A stretch of DNA of 53,051 nt from Gnetum montanum (GCA_015680685.1 MNCI01038103.1:27759-80809); one strand, 5' to 3'. Positions 1 to 11,162 are shown, counted from the first letter of the stretch. Translations and numbers: made by a program. The notes: generated by a model not told the origin, from the sequence alone.

Positions 1-518
1 ATGTTTGTGGATGAAGAAGGAAACATAGTTTCTTCTAGGAAAGGATGGGATAATAGGTTTGTGTGGGCATGGGGGCTAACGGTATGGTATGATTCTCCAT
101 GTCCAGATTGGGCTGCAAAGTCATCTTCTTCGTCGTGAGGCTCTATGGGAGGTAGTTGTAAGGCTTGACTTTTAGCCATAAGAAGTTGGGATATGAGTTT
201 ATGATGGTTTTCAGACAGTGGGATTATGTCAAAGGCTAAAGAGATAAACTCATGTCCTCCTTTATAGATGAATTCATATTCTAGTTTAGCTTCCCTCTCT
301 ATACGATCCATGGGTAGGTTGGCTTGGATTTTGACACAGATAAAATTATATTGTTCGGGTGTAAGAGTTGCGTGAATAGGGCCTTTGCCTTGTAGCCTGA
401 GGGATTGGCGTGTAGGGCCTTCAGGATTTATGTGTTCAATAACGGTTATAGATTCCATAGTATTCATAGGGTTTGAAGCATTTGGTAGTGTTACTGGGTT
501 GACTTGGGAAGATTCCAT
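1..518 (-). CDS. Partial gag-like open reading frame, runs off the left edge
   Basis: Reading the minus strand from an ATG at 518 (a second in-frame ATG at 458) gives about 172 codons with no stop up to position 1, so the frame continues outside the window. The first upstream in-frame stop is at 668-666. The protein begins with a Pro/Ser/Thr-rich stretch, then has a basic RQSLRLQGKG segment and a charged region with EFIYKGGHEF, ending in an acidic and His-rich part. It follows a TATA-bearing leader on the same strand and a TTTTTGGCACTAGAAGG stretch like those between a 5' LTR and gag in plant Ty3/gypsy elements, so I infer the N-terminus of a gag. No zinc knuckle is visible in this part. It is one of the few long unbroken frames here, suggesting a younger element. 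A host gene is not excluded. Confidence 0.45.
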   Translation of the reverse strand, partial: MESSQVNPVTLPNASNPMNTMESITVIEHINPEGPTRQSLRLQGKGPIHATLTPEQYNFICVKIQANLPMDRIEREAKLEYEFIYKGGHEFISLAFDIIPLSENHHKLISQLLMAKSQALQLPPIEPHDEEDDFAAQSGHGESYHTVSPHAHTNLLSHPFLEETMFPSSSTN

Positions 519-1345
519 GATAAATGTGAATGGACTGGGATAGACGAATGGAGTTGGATTATAAGTAGTTGTAGCATGGAGTGACACAAGCTTAGTGTGA
601 TCAATAGGGATGAAGAGACTCAAATGGGCAAGATGAATGAGTTTTGATAGGTAGTAAGGTTTTAATCAATAGCAAGAAAGTGGCCCTCCTTCTAGTGCCA
701 AAAACTGTACTAACCTAAATCGTCGGTGTAAGGCTGGAAGGGAAATAGACACCGAGAGATCGTTGGGTAGGAACAACTGACCCTGCCTTCACTTGAGGGC
801 AAGCTTGAAAAGGGAACGAAGGCAGAGTGCCGTGGATGGTTTGCACGCAAATCAACCAAGGACTTCCCCGAGCGTAAGCTATGGCTAGCGCTGGGGTTAT
901 CGTAAACAGGATGTAAACAGAATGTAGACAACGATACGAAATGTAAGTAAAGTGTACAGAATTATGAATAAAGAATAAATAAAGTTATATTTGTAAAGCA
1001 TAAACAGAACTAAACAATGTAAATGGGAGGAAATAATGAAATTGTATTATATTATTTTTTAAAAAAATGTACACTGGTCAAAGCGTAGTTGCACAAGTGT
1101 GAATGGCAAGTCAAACGCCTAGCCCTGGAAGGATATGATGTGACGATGTGAGAAGAAATTGAAACCCAAAAATCAGATGTGCCAAGCGCCCAAGGATTGC
1201 AAGTTCTGTCCTCCTTCGGAATCGCCAATTTCTCCAATCTTTGCCTCTTCCAATCTTCTTCTCCTTCTTGCTGCTTTTGCTTTGCTTCTCTTGCCTCCTT
1301 GTCCCCTCTTCAATTTGTGTGAATTGATGGGGTATTTATAGGGTT
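519..1345 (-). repeat. LTR/leader-like region upstream of the minus-strand gag-like frame
   Basis: On the minus strand this stretch has a TATAAATA box (1333-1340), then about 600 bases of non-coding leader, then TTTTTGGCACTAGAAGG at about 685-705 just before the gag-like frame. This order (promoter, leader, primer-site-like sequence, gag) fits a 5' LTR and untranslated leader. I could not fix the LTR borders because the partner LTR lies outside the window. It is more GC-rich than the AT-rich repeats to its right. Confidence 0.4.
1333..1340 (-). promoter_or_regulatory. TATA box of minus-strand element
   Basis: TATAAATA on the minus strand, followed by a purine-rich transcribed-looking leader. 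It would drive the gag-like frame at 518-1. Assigned from sequence and position only. Confidence 0.45.
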
Positions 1346-1668
1346 GGGCTAGGGTTTTTGGCTAGGTTTTTGCTTTGACCAGGTTCAATATATTTGTGCT
1401 GGATAGTTGTACACGAGTTGAATGTGTGTTGGCAATTTGCCTTCCTTGACCAGGTTCAATGTATTTTACAACTTTATGGGTTAGTCCAGCCCATAAAAAT
1501 ACAAATAAATTATAAATACAAACCCTTGAGTGATACAATTTTAAGAAAGCTTAGGAGGATTGGCTCCGATCCGCTTGAAAATTTATATTAAAATATTTTT
1601 TTTTTCAAAGTAGGAGTGGAGGAAACCTTAGGAGGTACAACAATATCAAGAAATGATCCATACTTGCT
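1341..1668. other. Unassigned stretch
   Basis: No coding pattern on either strand. It could be the upstream (U3) part of the minus-strand LTR. It contains two copies of a TTGACCAGGTTCAAT motif (about 1376-1390 and 1446-1460). Confidence 0.3.
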
Positions 1669-2549
1669 CTAAAATGCCTCAACGCACCATGTATAACTAT
1701 CATTAACGGTACGCATGCACACCTCCATGAACAAAACTACCGGTGTCTCAGAGCCTGGCATAGTAATGCCAACAAAAACTCGTAGAACATTAGAAGCATC
1801 TACATCCAGACAGACATTGATGAGCGGCACGTCCTTGGGCACTGCCGGCATACCAGATAACTTAATGAATCCCAAAACATGGTTTTCCCTCCAACCTGCT
1901 CTTGCTCGTCCTTGCCCTCATAGACAATGAAGGTGGCCTTTGCCTGGTTTTCATAGTTGGTTGTGAAAAACTGCTTCACAACATGCCGGAATGGTGGAAT
2001 TTCGGCGGATCACCGGAACGAACTCTGAGGCACTGATGCAGATGCCAAGACTGAGTGGCGTGACTTGGATGGTGAGCAGCTCCAGCGTAGTTTCCCGGCA
2101 GAGGCCCAGAACGAGGCTCCGCAAGTGCCCAACCAAAACCACGTCGTCCGGTGGATCAGGATCCACCTGCACGTCACTTAGGCACCGTGAAACTAGACGT
2201 CCGCAACGCTGGATCATGGTAGTGGGAGCACGAATGAGCTTAATGTAGGTAGAGAACAACGGTGGCACAGAAACAGAGATGGCAGGCAACGCGAGAGTGG
2301 TAATGCGGTGAACAGTGGAGAGGCGGGAGCAGCTGGAGCAGAAACAGTAGCGCGGCAGACAGAAACAAGAGGAGTGGCGGAAACAGTGACGTGGTGAGAG
2401 GAAATAGCAACATAGTAGGAGGTGTGGGAGTGAGGCTCCTTGGCCAACGCCCTCACAGCTGCCCCGAATTCCTTCAGGGTCTCCACAAGAAAGCAAGCTA
2501 TGTCTCTTGCGTTTTCATGGTTTCTTGTCTTTCTAGCTTTATCTTCCAT
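1669..2549 (-). pseudogene. HSP70-8: HSP70-8-like (non-canonical HSP70) pseudogene fragment
   Basis: Three minus-strand frames read in order like an HSP70. From 2549: CFLVETLKEF then a Ser/Val-rich part like the late ATPase region; from about 2330: a part ending CLSDVQVD and DDVVLVGH, then LLTIQVTPLSLGI and VIRRNSTIPA, the start of the substrate-binding domain; then in another frame TNYENQAKATFIVYEG; and from 1875 SGMPAVPKDVPLINVC and DASNVLRVF. The last block and the trailing MPGSETPVV resemble the plant HSP70-8 (HSP70T-2) branch more than cytosolic HSP70. The N-terminal ATPase half, a middle section and the C-terminus are missing, and at least two frameshifts separate the pieces. It is a dead copy, abutting the ACC-oxidase-like fragment. 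The HSP70 assignment is firm; the HSP70-8 subfamily is from memory of that family. Confidence 0.72.
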
Positions 2550-2961
2550 ATATTTTTTTTAGTTCATCTTCAACATTTTTACTGAATCTGAAGTTGTTGG
2601 GCTGTGATGGCTGCTCGTAGGTGGGATCTTCGTACTGCAGAACGAAAATGTCCTCCCAGTGCAGGTCTTTCATCCTCTTGTTAGTAGGAGTAGGAGTCTC
2701 AGTTTTGTGCTTTTCCACCTCTTCTGATTCAATGGTCTTTTGCAGAACTTGGTAGGGCACGGATTCCCTGAATTTGGGCTCTCTATCATCATTGAAGTTG
2801 TCTGTTACCACCTGCTTGACGCATTCCAAAAGGTCCACTGCGATGCCATGATTCAAAACCTGTAAGAGGCCGACTTGATCGATGGCATCCAGAAACCGAG
2901 TCTTGATTGTCTCTCTGTCTGCGCCGTGCAAGCCTGCGATGTCGATTGCAGGAACCACCAT
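2539..2961 (-). pseudogene. ACC-oxidase-like 2-oxoglutarate dioxygenase, N-terminal fragment
   Basis: An open frame of 140 residues starting MVVPAIDIAGL matches the N-terminal domain of 1-aminocyclopropane-1-carboxylate oxidase-type dioxygenases: a PAID block, VGLLQVLNHGI (usually WGFFQLVNHGI), then HWEDIFVLQ, the counterpart of the DWE.xFVL block. ACC oxidase makes ethylene and is about 310 residues long; this stops after DELKKIYGR, before the iron-binding His-x-Asp...His and the oxoglutarate-binding Arg, so it cannot be catalytic. The block around NHGI, where ACC oxidase genes often have an intron, is uninterrupted, which would fit a processed copy but is weak evidence. It abuts and slightly overlaps the HSP70-like fragment with no spacer. 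Another related dioxygenase is possible. Confidence 0.65.
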
Positions 2962-3311
2962 GTTGTTGCTTTTTTACCTTTTCTTACTACCGCTACTACT
3001 TGTGTTGGATTTGCTTCAGGATCTGGAACAACCCTTGGTTTTCTAAGATTGCTCTTGTTGTTGAGCTCTTGACATTGAGAACAGGAATTAGCATGGAAAT
3101 ATGTCTTTTTGTGATGCCGGTTACTACCCTCTACAATTGGGCTTCCATCCTTGAACTGCGGAGAAATCTGGAGAGAGGTAACAGTAAGCAATCCTGTTAT
3201 TTGTAACTATATTGTTTTGTGCATTTCCCCGAATCCAAAAGCATGTGCATGTGAATAATAGCCATCGCTAATGCACCATTAAGGCATATAAATTTCCATT
3301 AAAAAAATGCT
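2962..3311. other. Unassigned stretch upstream of the dioxygenase fragment
   Basis: On the minus strand an open frame runs from 3191 to 2853 and overlaps the dioxygenase start in another frame. It includes HANSCSQCQ and a basic region, but I recognise no family. It may be captured coding sequence or a 5' flank. Confidence 0.25.
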
Positions 3312-3600
3312 AAGCTGAAATTAGTGGTGTTTCACCCTTATCCTTAATTTCAATCTTATAATTAGAAAAAGTGGCAAGAACTTGAATGGCCTTCCTGAAT
3401 CCTATGATTTTATGAGTTTTGAGCTCACGTTGGATCCATAGTTTGAGGCCATTAAGAAATAGTCTATAATTGGTGTCTTTACCAATTTTGGGGATTTGTA
3501 TGATGATTTTTTAGCATTCCCAAATATAACTCTCTAGAGCTTCTATGTGCTAGATCTCCTTTAGCCTCATCCAAGTATTGTCAATGAAATTACTATTGGA
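3312..3600 (-). pseudogene. Ty3/gypsy gag fragment
   Basis: Minus-strand reading gives TWMRLKE, then after two stops KIGKDTNYR, FLNGLKLWIQREL and FRKAIQVLATF. The FLNGL...W.Q.EL block followed by a helix rich in Ala/Glu is typical of the retrotransposon gag (capsid) domain. It is short and broken, and belongs to an element older than solo LTR C, which landed just upstream of it on the minus strand. Confidence 0.5.
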
Positions 3601-3626
3601 ATAAGTGTAATGGATAGGATGAGGAT

Positions 3627-4255
3627 TAATGAGCCACGAGTATACCCTATGCCCAACCATACAAATTACAAGTGTTCACATGCAATCCAATCAAATTTTG
3701 GAAAACTTAAGTTCCTAAGTATGTTGGTTGTAGGAATTGAAATCTAATCATGACGATTGTTTTCTTCCCAACTAAACTTGTGAAACTTAGTTTTATGGTT
3801 AAGTGTAATTGGGACACATGATTTTTATTATGTTATATTTTATTTGCTTACAATTGGTAAGAAGTTGAAACTCAATTTATTAACCAATTTAACTAATATG
3901 ATTGCTAATTAATAATAAACTATCCTAACATAAGCATCTAGTCCCACTTTCTGTACACATCCTAAATGCATACAACACTACTAGGTTATCAAGCATTAAG
4001 CACTACTAGGATTACCAAGTGCTATACGTTATGCTCAAAGCAATTGTACTTATGTGTTTAATCTATTTAGCTTAATTAGTTAATTAATTAAATTCTTACT
4101 TATCTTAATTAATTACATAATTATAGAAAATGGTAAATGAAAAAATAAATCATTAATCTATTCCAAGTGCTTCAACATTTGATAAAAAGGCTCATCTTTA
4201 TTGTAGTTCACACTGGTGTGCTTAGGTACATTAGTGCTCAAATAAAGTTCCATAC
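3627..4255 (-). repeat. Solo LTR C, downstream (3') segment
   Basis: Holds the polyadenylation region, the U5 module with arms ACATAAG/CTTATGT (on the plus strand 3928-3934 and 4049-4055), and the LTR 3' end. The last five bases, CATAC (4251-4255), are the target duplication of element B. Confidence 0.75.
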
Positions 4256-5111
4256 TGATGACTCATAGACTCACAACATCAATTAGGCCTCATCAACTAG
4301 GCCCTATCAACATAGAGTTTGTTCTTGCCTATAAATACATGCCAACCTACCATGTTCAAGCATCATCTTTTAATAGTTGTAGCAAAGCTCTTATAGTTCT
4401 TACATTTGAAAGTTAGAATATTGAATATTTTCCTGAGTACCTATAGCAAGAGTCATTGAGTGTATGGATCTTTATTCAAGCACTATTGTACCTAAGCATG
4501 ACAGTGTGTGTAGCAGTAAAGACAAACTTCTTAATAAACCTTGTAGCATTTTAGATAGCTTAAATGTTTTATTCATGCATTTAATGTTTTAACTTATTTA
4601 ATCAATGTTCTTTAGTAATTCAGCTAATTAAGTAATTAAGGAAGATAAGCTAAATAACAATTAAGTAAACACATAAGTATGATCACTTTGAGCATGTGTA
4701 TGACATTTAGCAATTCCAACAGTGCTTAACGTTTGGTAACCCAGTAATGTTATATGTTTTTAGGATGTGTATCACAATTGGGATTAGATACTTATGTTAG
4801 GACTAGTTAAACAATAGTTAGCCAGTTATATTAAAGTAGAGATTAAATTACTTTATTCTCTATCCTATTTATTTCAAGCATCCAAATCATAAAATATAAA
4901 ATGATAAAAATCATGTGCCTCAATTACACTTAAACCATATGATTAAGCTTCACAGGTGTAGTTGGGAAAACAATAAGCATCTTTAACATAAAGTTCACTT
5001 CCTAGAGAACTAGGGCATCAAAAAATGTGGCATCCACAAAATTTGACCAAATCATGCATGAACGCTTCATGATTTATATGGTTGGTCATAGGCGTACCTC
5101 ATTTCTCATCA
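4256..5111 (+). repeat. 5' LTR of element B
   Basis: Starts TGATGACTC and ends CTCATCA. TATA box at 4330-4337; U5 module arms ACATAAG (4671-4677) and CTTATGT (4791-4797). Shorter than the 3' LTR mainly because U3 has lost some TTGATG/GGCC motif repeats. Confidence 0.8.
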
Positions 5112-5112
5112 T

Positions 5113-5130
5113 TGGTGTTGTTTCCAGGGA
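5113..5130 (+). promoter_or_regulatory. Primer-binding site of element B (tRNA-Asp type)
   Basis: TGGTGTTGTTTCCAGGGA starts one base after the LTR. It is a decayed form of TGGCGCCGTTGCC..., the complement of the plant tRNA-Asp 3' end. Confidence 0.7.
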
Positions 5131-5274
5131 CTCTTTTTTGTTGAAACATGTGCTAACTAGGAGCAATGAGCATCATTAACATCATTGGATAAACCCTAAG
5201 GTCATTGTCATTATCAAACATAATATAATCACATAAGCACACTGATATTTTATTTGTTTGCAAAATGTCTTCTT

Positions 5275-7081
5275 CTCATAGGTGTGATGATGCTAGACTA
5301 TCAATTCAATAAGAATGCAAGGTGGTATATACTTATCTAGATGTGTATGTGCCTAATTTCACCTTCATCCTGCATTAGGATGAACAACTATGATGGCATG
5401 ACATGGAAGGTTACATTTTAATGCCTCTTCATCAATTTGTGCCCATGATGCTACTTTAAACTCTTAAGAATTTAGGCATCCAAGACCTTCAAGATGTTGT
5501 GCATAATGACAACTATCAAGACTACTATCCCACTGAAACACAATACCAAAGAGATCGACACCAAGATAAGCAGCATGAGTTTGTGAAGGGGAAATGGTTA
5601 ACTAAACCCTTATTCATGTTGAACTAACATGATAATGAGGAACCTCCTTTTGGGGGATCTCAACATGAAAATTCTCCATCCTTCATTACTAGTGATGAGG
5701 GTGTGGCCCTAAATCTGTTGTCCACTATTAATAATCTAGGTTTAGGTAAAAATGGCAATCAAGAAAAAGACTTAGATAAGCATCATGATGATAAGAAACC
5801 TAACAAATTTGGTCATGACAATTGAAGGGAAGTCAATAGATACCATGATGGTGAAAATCCTTCTCCCTCTTCATCCTCTTTATCTACATCTTCTTCTTCC
5901 TCTTCTTCTAGTTTTGAAAATCACTACAAAAGGAATAACCATGATAGAGGTGAATAATGAGACAATAATGCTGATCACTAGGCCCACAATGAATTGAGGG
6001 GTAACAAAGGAAATCATCAGTGAAAAAGAAATAATGATAATGATGAGCCTTTATTGGTAACCTAAAGTATGTTAAATATTGTAGAGGCTATAAAACTTCC
6101 CACTAGACATGTGAAGAATAGTTAGATCAAGTACCTAAACATGAACAATATTCTAGGATTTAAGGGGGGCATAACTTTGATCTACAAAACCATCTACAAG
6201 CCTCTCATGATGTTTGCACCTTTCAAAACATAGAAAATGACTAGTATAAGTTGAAGCTATTTTCCAAAACACTCATCAAAGAGGAAAAAAGCTAGTATTA
6301 GTCCTTATAACCAGAATCTATTCATAGATGGAGTACCATGCTAGAACTATTTAATAACAAATACCAGATGTACTCCAGAGTGTCTAATCTGAGAAAGAAA
6401 ATCCAAGGTTGGAAATAGGCAACACATGAACCCTTAAATATCACCATGGATAGATATTATTCTCTCTTACACTGATGTCCTAGCCATGGTTATTCTTAGA
6501 TGGAACAACTCCATCACATTATAGATGGGCTCTAAGTAGAAACTAGAAGAACTCTTTGGGTTTATGCCCAAGGGAGACTATCCAAACTAAGAGCTCATCA
6601 AATACAAAGGCTGATAGAATAGGTAGCAAAAGAAGAAGATGAGTTGTGAAAGAGGGAAAGTTCATAAAAATATAATAGGGATCCTTCCATTAGGAAAAGG
6701 GAAGTTTGATTCTATGATGAGGAGAAGTCATCACTCGACAAGGTGATGAATAGGAAAACATTGCCCATCTAAACATCTATTTATGATATTTTGGCAAAGA
6801 TTGATAAATTATGAAACTCTTTGGATGAAAAATTCCAAACTGCTATGAATATTTCTAAAGAATCCAAAGATCATAATAGTGATCATAGCCATAGGAGTCA
6901 AAAGGAAGCTCAACATGCCTACCAAAGAGGTATTGACAAAGCTGCTCTAGTAGAAGAAGTTGTGGAGATAGACTTTGATGATGATGTTGGATGTGACATT
7001 TGTCAATATGACCATCCTAAAGGATGTTGCCCTATGATGTCACACCTACAAGACTTTGGGGTATATGCATTGAACCCTTGA
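5275..7081 (+). pseudogene. gag of element B
   Basis: The frame starts MSSSH, as in elements D and G (MASSH), and continues with stops through a VPNFTFIL block, a Ser-rich run (about 5860-5920) and a capsid-like region with LFGFMPKGDYP. Near the end an acidic segment precedes CDICQYDHPKGCC, a Cys-x2-Cys-x3-His-x3-Cys knuckle (about 6993-7031) that would bind RNA. Numerous stops and some frame changes make it non-functional. Confidence 0.7.
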
Positions 7082-7640
7082 CTAACAGGAAGGTAAGCAC
7101 CTAGATGATTGCCTTATCCTCAAGGCAACCCAAGGTAGTTTCACCAGAAACAACAAGCTTACTATCCAAGTGAAGATCCATAACAAACGTATGAGTAATA
7201 CCAATAGTGGTAGCAAACAAAATTGTTGGGGATACCACAACTAAGATAGTAGTACCTTTATAGGCAACAAGATCCATACAGGTACTATATTCAGCAACTT
7301 GTTTCTCCACATTGCTTTGCCAGCTATGCCTAATTCCAACATCACTATTATCCACCAAAGTACCATCAAGCTCATTTACCATCTACTCATGGAAAGCCCA
7401 CATATCCTTACCACCTTTTACATTTGTTTGCACACATCCCTTCATCCTCAACCGAGTTACCTCCTACTTCATCTATGCAAGAAAAAATTCCCTCATAGCC
7501 ATAGAAACGAAATGCTATGAGGGATGTAAATTTACAACCAACCTTCTAGCTAAGTGGCTTGTACAATAGATCCAAGAAATGACCATTTTTCTAACTCAAT
7601 AGTCCTCCAAAACCCTCAAAACCTATTATGGCTAGTCACA
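7082..7640 (+). pseudogene. gag-protease linker of element B
   Basis: In the frame continuing from gag the residues are rich in Pro, Gln and Tyr with stops. The matching part of element D (48900-49330) has the same composition, so it is probably a low-complexity linker and not a separate gene. Confidence 0.45.
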
Positions 7641-8441
7641 TTTTATCTCCAACATCCTCAACCTCTACCCCAAACACTATGATGTTAGCTCATGCTATCT
7701 CCGATTAGATCGAGGCTGACAACCTTTCCATTAAGAGATCTGAATTGTGAAGTCCTCTTATTTACATACAGATTGTTGAACAGGATCTATGGAAGGCTCT
7801 TCTTGATTTTAGTTCTAATGTCAATCTCATCTCCCATGACATGTATAAGAACTAGGACCTACCACCTCTTAAAAAGAGAAATATCAATTTGAAATTGGGA
7901 GACTAGTCAATCATTATTCCTTTGGAATCAGTGGAGGACATTATGACTATAGTTTGTGGATGATCCTATCCTACCAATTTTCTTGTGATCAAGGTAGAAA
8001 ACTGCAAAGGTGACTTTCCCATCATTATGGGACATGCATGGTTAAGCACTATTAATGCACGAATGGGCATCAGGGACCTCTCCTTGAAAATCTCCAAGGA
8101 GAATGAATTTGAACAACTTGAGAAGACACAAGTTCCATGCATTACATACAGTGATAATGGGTGCAATTGTGTGCAAAAAACTGGTCCATTAAAAGTACAT
8201 TCATTAAAGCATGTAATCAGTGTGCACATGAACCCACTATCCAGAGGTGCTTATATGCAGTAGCCATAAAATAGGAGGGTAGCTAGTGGTTTATAGTTAA
8301 CTTTGATAGTAGCACACTATTCATGGAACCTATTGACAACCTAACATGTGCTTATGTTAAGAGCATGGATGAACTTGATCAAGTTCATCACCAACTCTTT
8401 GATGAATAAATTCATGATACCTATTAGGGAGAGTTGGTAAG
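7641..8441 (+). pseudogene. Protease domain of element B (upstream of the A insertion)
   Basis: Plus-strand reading gives LLDFSSNVNLIS at about 7797-7832, where an aspartic protease has its D-T/S-G-like active site (Athila-type enzymes read DLG.SVNL). It continues with VIKVENCKGDFPIIMG and the block CITYSDNGCNC. Element A is inserted after 8441; the frame resumes beyond 18085. Element D (49640-50280) supplies the unbroken counterpart. Confidence 0.7.
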
Positions 8442-8449
8442 TGATGAGA

Positions 8450-8577
8450 GTAGTTAATCTAGTAGTTTATTCTAATTATTAGAGCAATTACTCTAGTGAT
8501 TTATTCTAATTATTAGAGTAGTTACTCTAGAGTTTTGTTCTAATTATTAGAGTGGTTACTCTAATTATTAGAGTAAT
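8450..8577 (+). repeat. 34-base tandem repeats in U3 of element A 5' LTR
   Basis: About three and a half units of roughly 34 bases, each with TTCTAATTATTAGAG and GTTACTCT. AGAGTA and TACTCT in each unit are complementary, so every unit carries a small inverted repeat. Position just upstream of the TATA box suggests enhancer copies. Confidence 0.75.
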
Positions 8578-8850
8578 TTCTTCCAAGCATATAAATACAG
8601 TGCCTAGGCACACAATTGAAAAAAAAAAGTCTTTCAGTAGTCAAGTAGCAAAACTCTGGTAGTCTGTTTGAAAGTTAGAGTATTTTCCAAGTGCCCATAG
8701 TAGGAGGTCTAAGTGTGCATGTATCTTTATTTGAGCATTGTGTACCTGAGCACACATTGTGTATGACAATAAAGATGAGCTCTTTGATTCATCCTTGCAA
8801 CACTTGATATTTTTTTTCTTATGCATTTCTTTTATTTTATTTTCTTATAC

Positions 8851-8881
8851 ATTTATTTTATTTTATTTTATTTTATTTTAT
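8851..8881 (+). repeat. (TTTTA)n simple repeat
   Basis: About six TTTTA units inside the A 5' LTR. Confidence 0.8.
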
Positions 8882-9368
8882 GCACTTTACATTTTTGTTA
8901 TTAGCACAGTAATTCATTTTGATCAATTAAGAAAATCATTAAATTACACAAGCATGACCACTTCGAGCATGTATGTAACGCTTGGTAACCTAGTAATGAT
9001 TAGTGTTTAGTAATCCTAGTAGTGTTGCAAAGGTTCAGGATCTGTACGGCAAGTGGAAACAGATTATGGTGTTAGGATTAGTTAGAACTTAGTTAATGAG
9101 TACATAAGTTAAATTAGTCACTTAGTTACCTCTCTCCTTCCCTACTACAGCAAGACATAAAAACATAAAAGCTATAAAAATCATATGCCTCAAGTTTACT
9201 TAACCATACAATTGTGACATATAGGTAAGCTTGGGAAGATAACGATCAACCAACCCATCCTTGTTCCACAAGAGCACATAAGCACTTAGTCCTTAGAATT
9301 CGACCAGATCGTGCATTAAATGCTCATATTAGTATGGTTGAGCGTAGGGGTACCTCACTGCTTATCAT

Positions 9369-9386
9369 TGGTGTCGTTGCTAGGGA
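9369..9386 (+). promoter_or_regulatory. Primer-binding site of element A (tRNA-Asp type)
   Basis: TGGTGTCGTTGCTAGGGA begins one base after the LTR and differs from the tRNA-Asp complement mainly by transitions. Confidence 0.75.
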
Positions 9387-9502
9387 TTTAGTTGTTTGTG
9401 TGCTACCTAGAACATAGGAAATAATTCACATTTTTGGAATGAACCCTTATGGTTGATTGAAAAAATAATAATAAAGAATACATTGCACACTGAAAAAACA
9501 AG

Positions 9503-11162
9503 TATGTCTCCTTCTTCATATGAAAGCGCCTAACCACCTAGTCCTAAAATAAGAAACAATTGGTAACTTAATGCACATGACATTGATTTGCTTGTCCCTA
9601 AACAAGTTCAAGTGGTATATATTCATCCCAATGAGTATATACCAGACTTTACCTTTATCCTTCATCAAGATGAATAACTGTGTTGGTGAGACTTTGAAGG
9701 TAACATAATGTTACCTCCCAATCATTCAGTCCCAAGCATGCTTCTTCATGCTCTCACACAAATTGGCATGCTGCACTTACATGTAGAATACATTGTGCAA
9801 GACCATAACTTGAGAGAATACCATCCTACGGAGGCACAACATTAAAGGGACTTTCAATAGGAGAGACATCATAAGTCTTTGAAGGGTAAGTGGTCCTAGG
9901 ACGCCCCACATGTCTTATGTGAAAATGAGGGTAGTGAACCTACCTTATGCAGTCACCCACACAATGATGTTCCTCCCCTTAACTTTGGCCAAGGGGCTAT
10001 ATATTAGAACCTTCATTCCACTATTCATAACCTAGGTTCTAATACACATGGGCATAAAGGATCCAGAAAAAGGACACGGACTCATGATAAACGTGGACAG
10101 TCTGATCACAATCATGATCGAGGCCGAAACTGCCAAAGAGAAGGTAGTAGACACTGTCATGGTGATGGTTATCCTTCTTCTTCACTTTTATCATCTTCTT
10201 CACCCTCTCCTTCAATATCCAGATGTAGTCATAAAGGAAAAGACCAGGGATGAGATGATCACAACGAACCTCTACTCACTACTCAAAGTATGTTAGACAT
10301 AACTAAGGCTATTAGAATTCCAACAAGGCACTAGAAAGATAGTAGGATCAAAAGATTAGATATGAACAATATCCCATGATTTGAAGGGGAATACGATGCT
10401 GATCCTTAAAATAACTTACAAGCATTCCATGATGCGTGTGCCTTATGGAACAAAGAGAATGAATGGAAAAAACTTAAGTTGTTCCCATGGACACTAGTTA
10501 AAGAAACAAAAAGCTAGTACTAGTCCATAGAACTAGAATCCATTTGTAGGTGGAGTACTATGTTAGAACTATTTAATGACAAGTACCAAATGTACTCTCG
10601 AGTATCTAACTTGCGAAAGCAAATCCAAGGCTAGAAATAAGGAGGACATGAACCCTTGAATGCTGCCATGGGCTGATACTATGCACTTTTACATTGTTTT
10701 CATGGCCATGGTTATTCACAAAGGGATCAACTATGCCATCTCATGGATGGGCTTAGGCATGAAACGAGAAGAACCCTTGGGACTTATGCCCAAGGGAGAC
10801 TATCCAATCTTAGGCCCCATCATATTCAAAGACTATTGGAACAAGTTGCTAAGGAAGAAGATGAGCTATGGAAGAGAGAATTTGTCGAAGAGTATAATTG
10901 AGATCCTTACCTTTGGAAGAGGGGAGTAAAATTTTGTGAGGATGAAGAAGAGTCACAACTCAAAGAGATCGTGAATAGGAAAACTTTGCCTATCCAAAAG
11001 ATGACATCAGAAATTTTGGAAAAGGTAGACCAAATGTGGGATTCCCTAGACAATAGATTTCAAACTATTCTTAAAATAGTAGAGGAGTTTAGAGAGAAAG
11101 GTAGTGAGAAAAGAAAAAAGAAAGAGGCTGAACATGCACGTAGCAAGGGTAAGGGCAAAGTT
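9503..11162 (+). pseudogene. gag of element A
   Basis: Starts MSPSSYES and shows IPDFTFILHQDE, HPTEAQH, a Ser-rich run (about 10166-10240), then a capsid-like region with KLFPWTLVKE, CRWSTMLELFNDKYQMYS and a charged KKEAEHARSKGKGKV end cut off by the gap. The capsid part matches element B and D. Several stops in one main frame. The zinc knuckle expected downstream would lie in the gap. Confidence 0.7.

Larger units (their letters stand above)
8442..9367 (+). repeat. 5' LTR of element A
   Basis: Begins TGATGAGAG, ends CTTATCA. U3 has a 34-base tandem repeat (8450-8577). TATA box 8590-8597, AATAAA 8768-8773, U5 module starting ACACAAG (8946-8952). About 926 bases. Confidence 0.8.

Noticed and set aside
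1951-2496. The 181-codon minus frame as one intact protein
   Set aside because: Only its second half matches HSP70; the first part is out of frame with the HSP70-like reading of 2549-2330. It is a frameshifted pseudogene.
1600-3311. A complete Helitron around the gene fragments
   Set aside because: I see no TC start with a CTRR end and terminal hairpin at fitting places, so capture is proposed without naming the carrier.
8450-8577. 34-base repeats as a CRISPR array or satellite
   Set aside because: Units are contiguous without spacers and sit in U3 of an LTR in a plant nuclear sequence.
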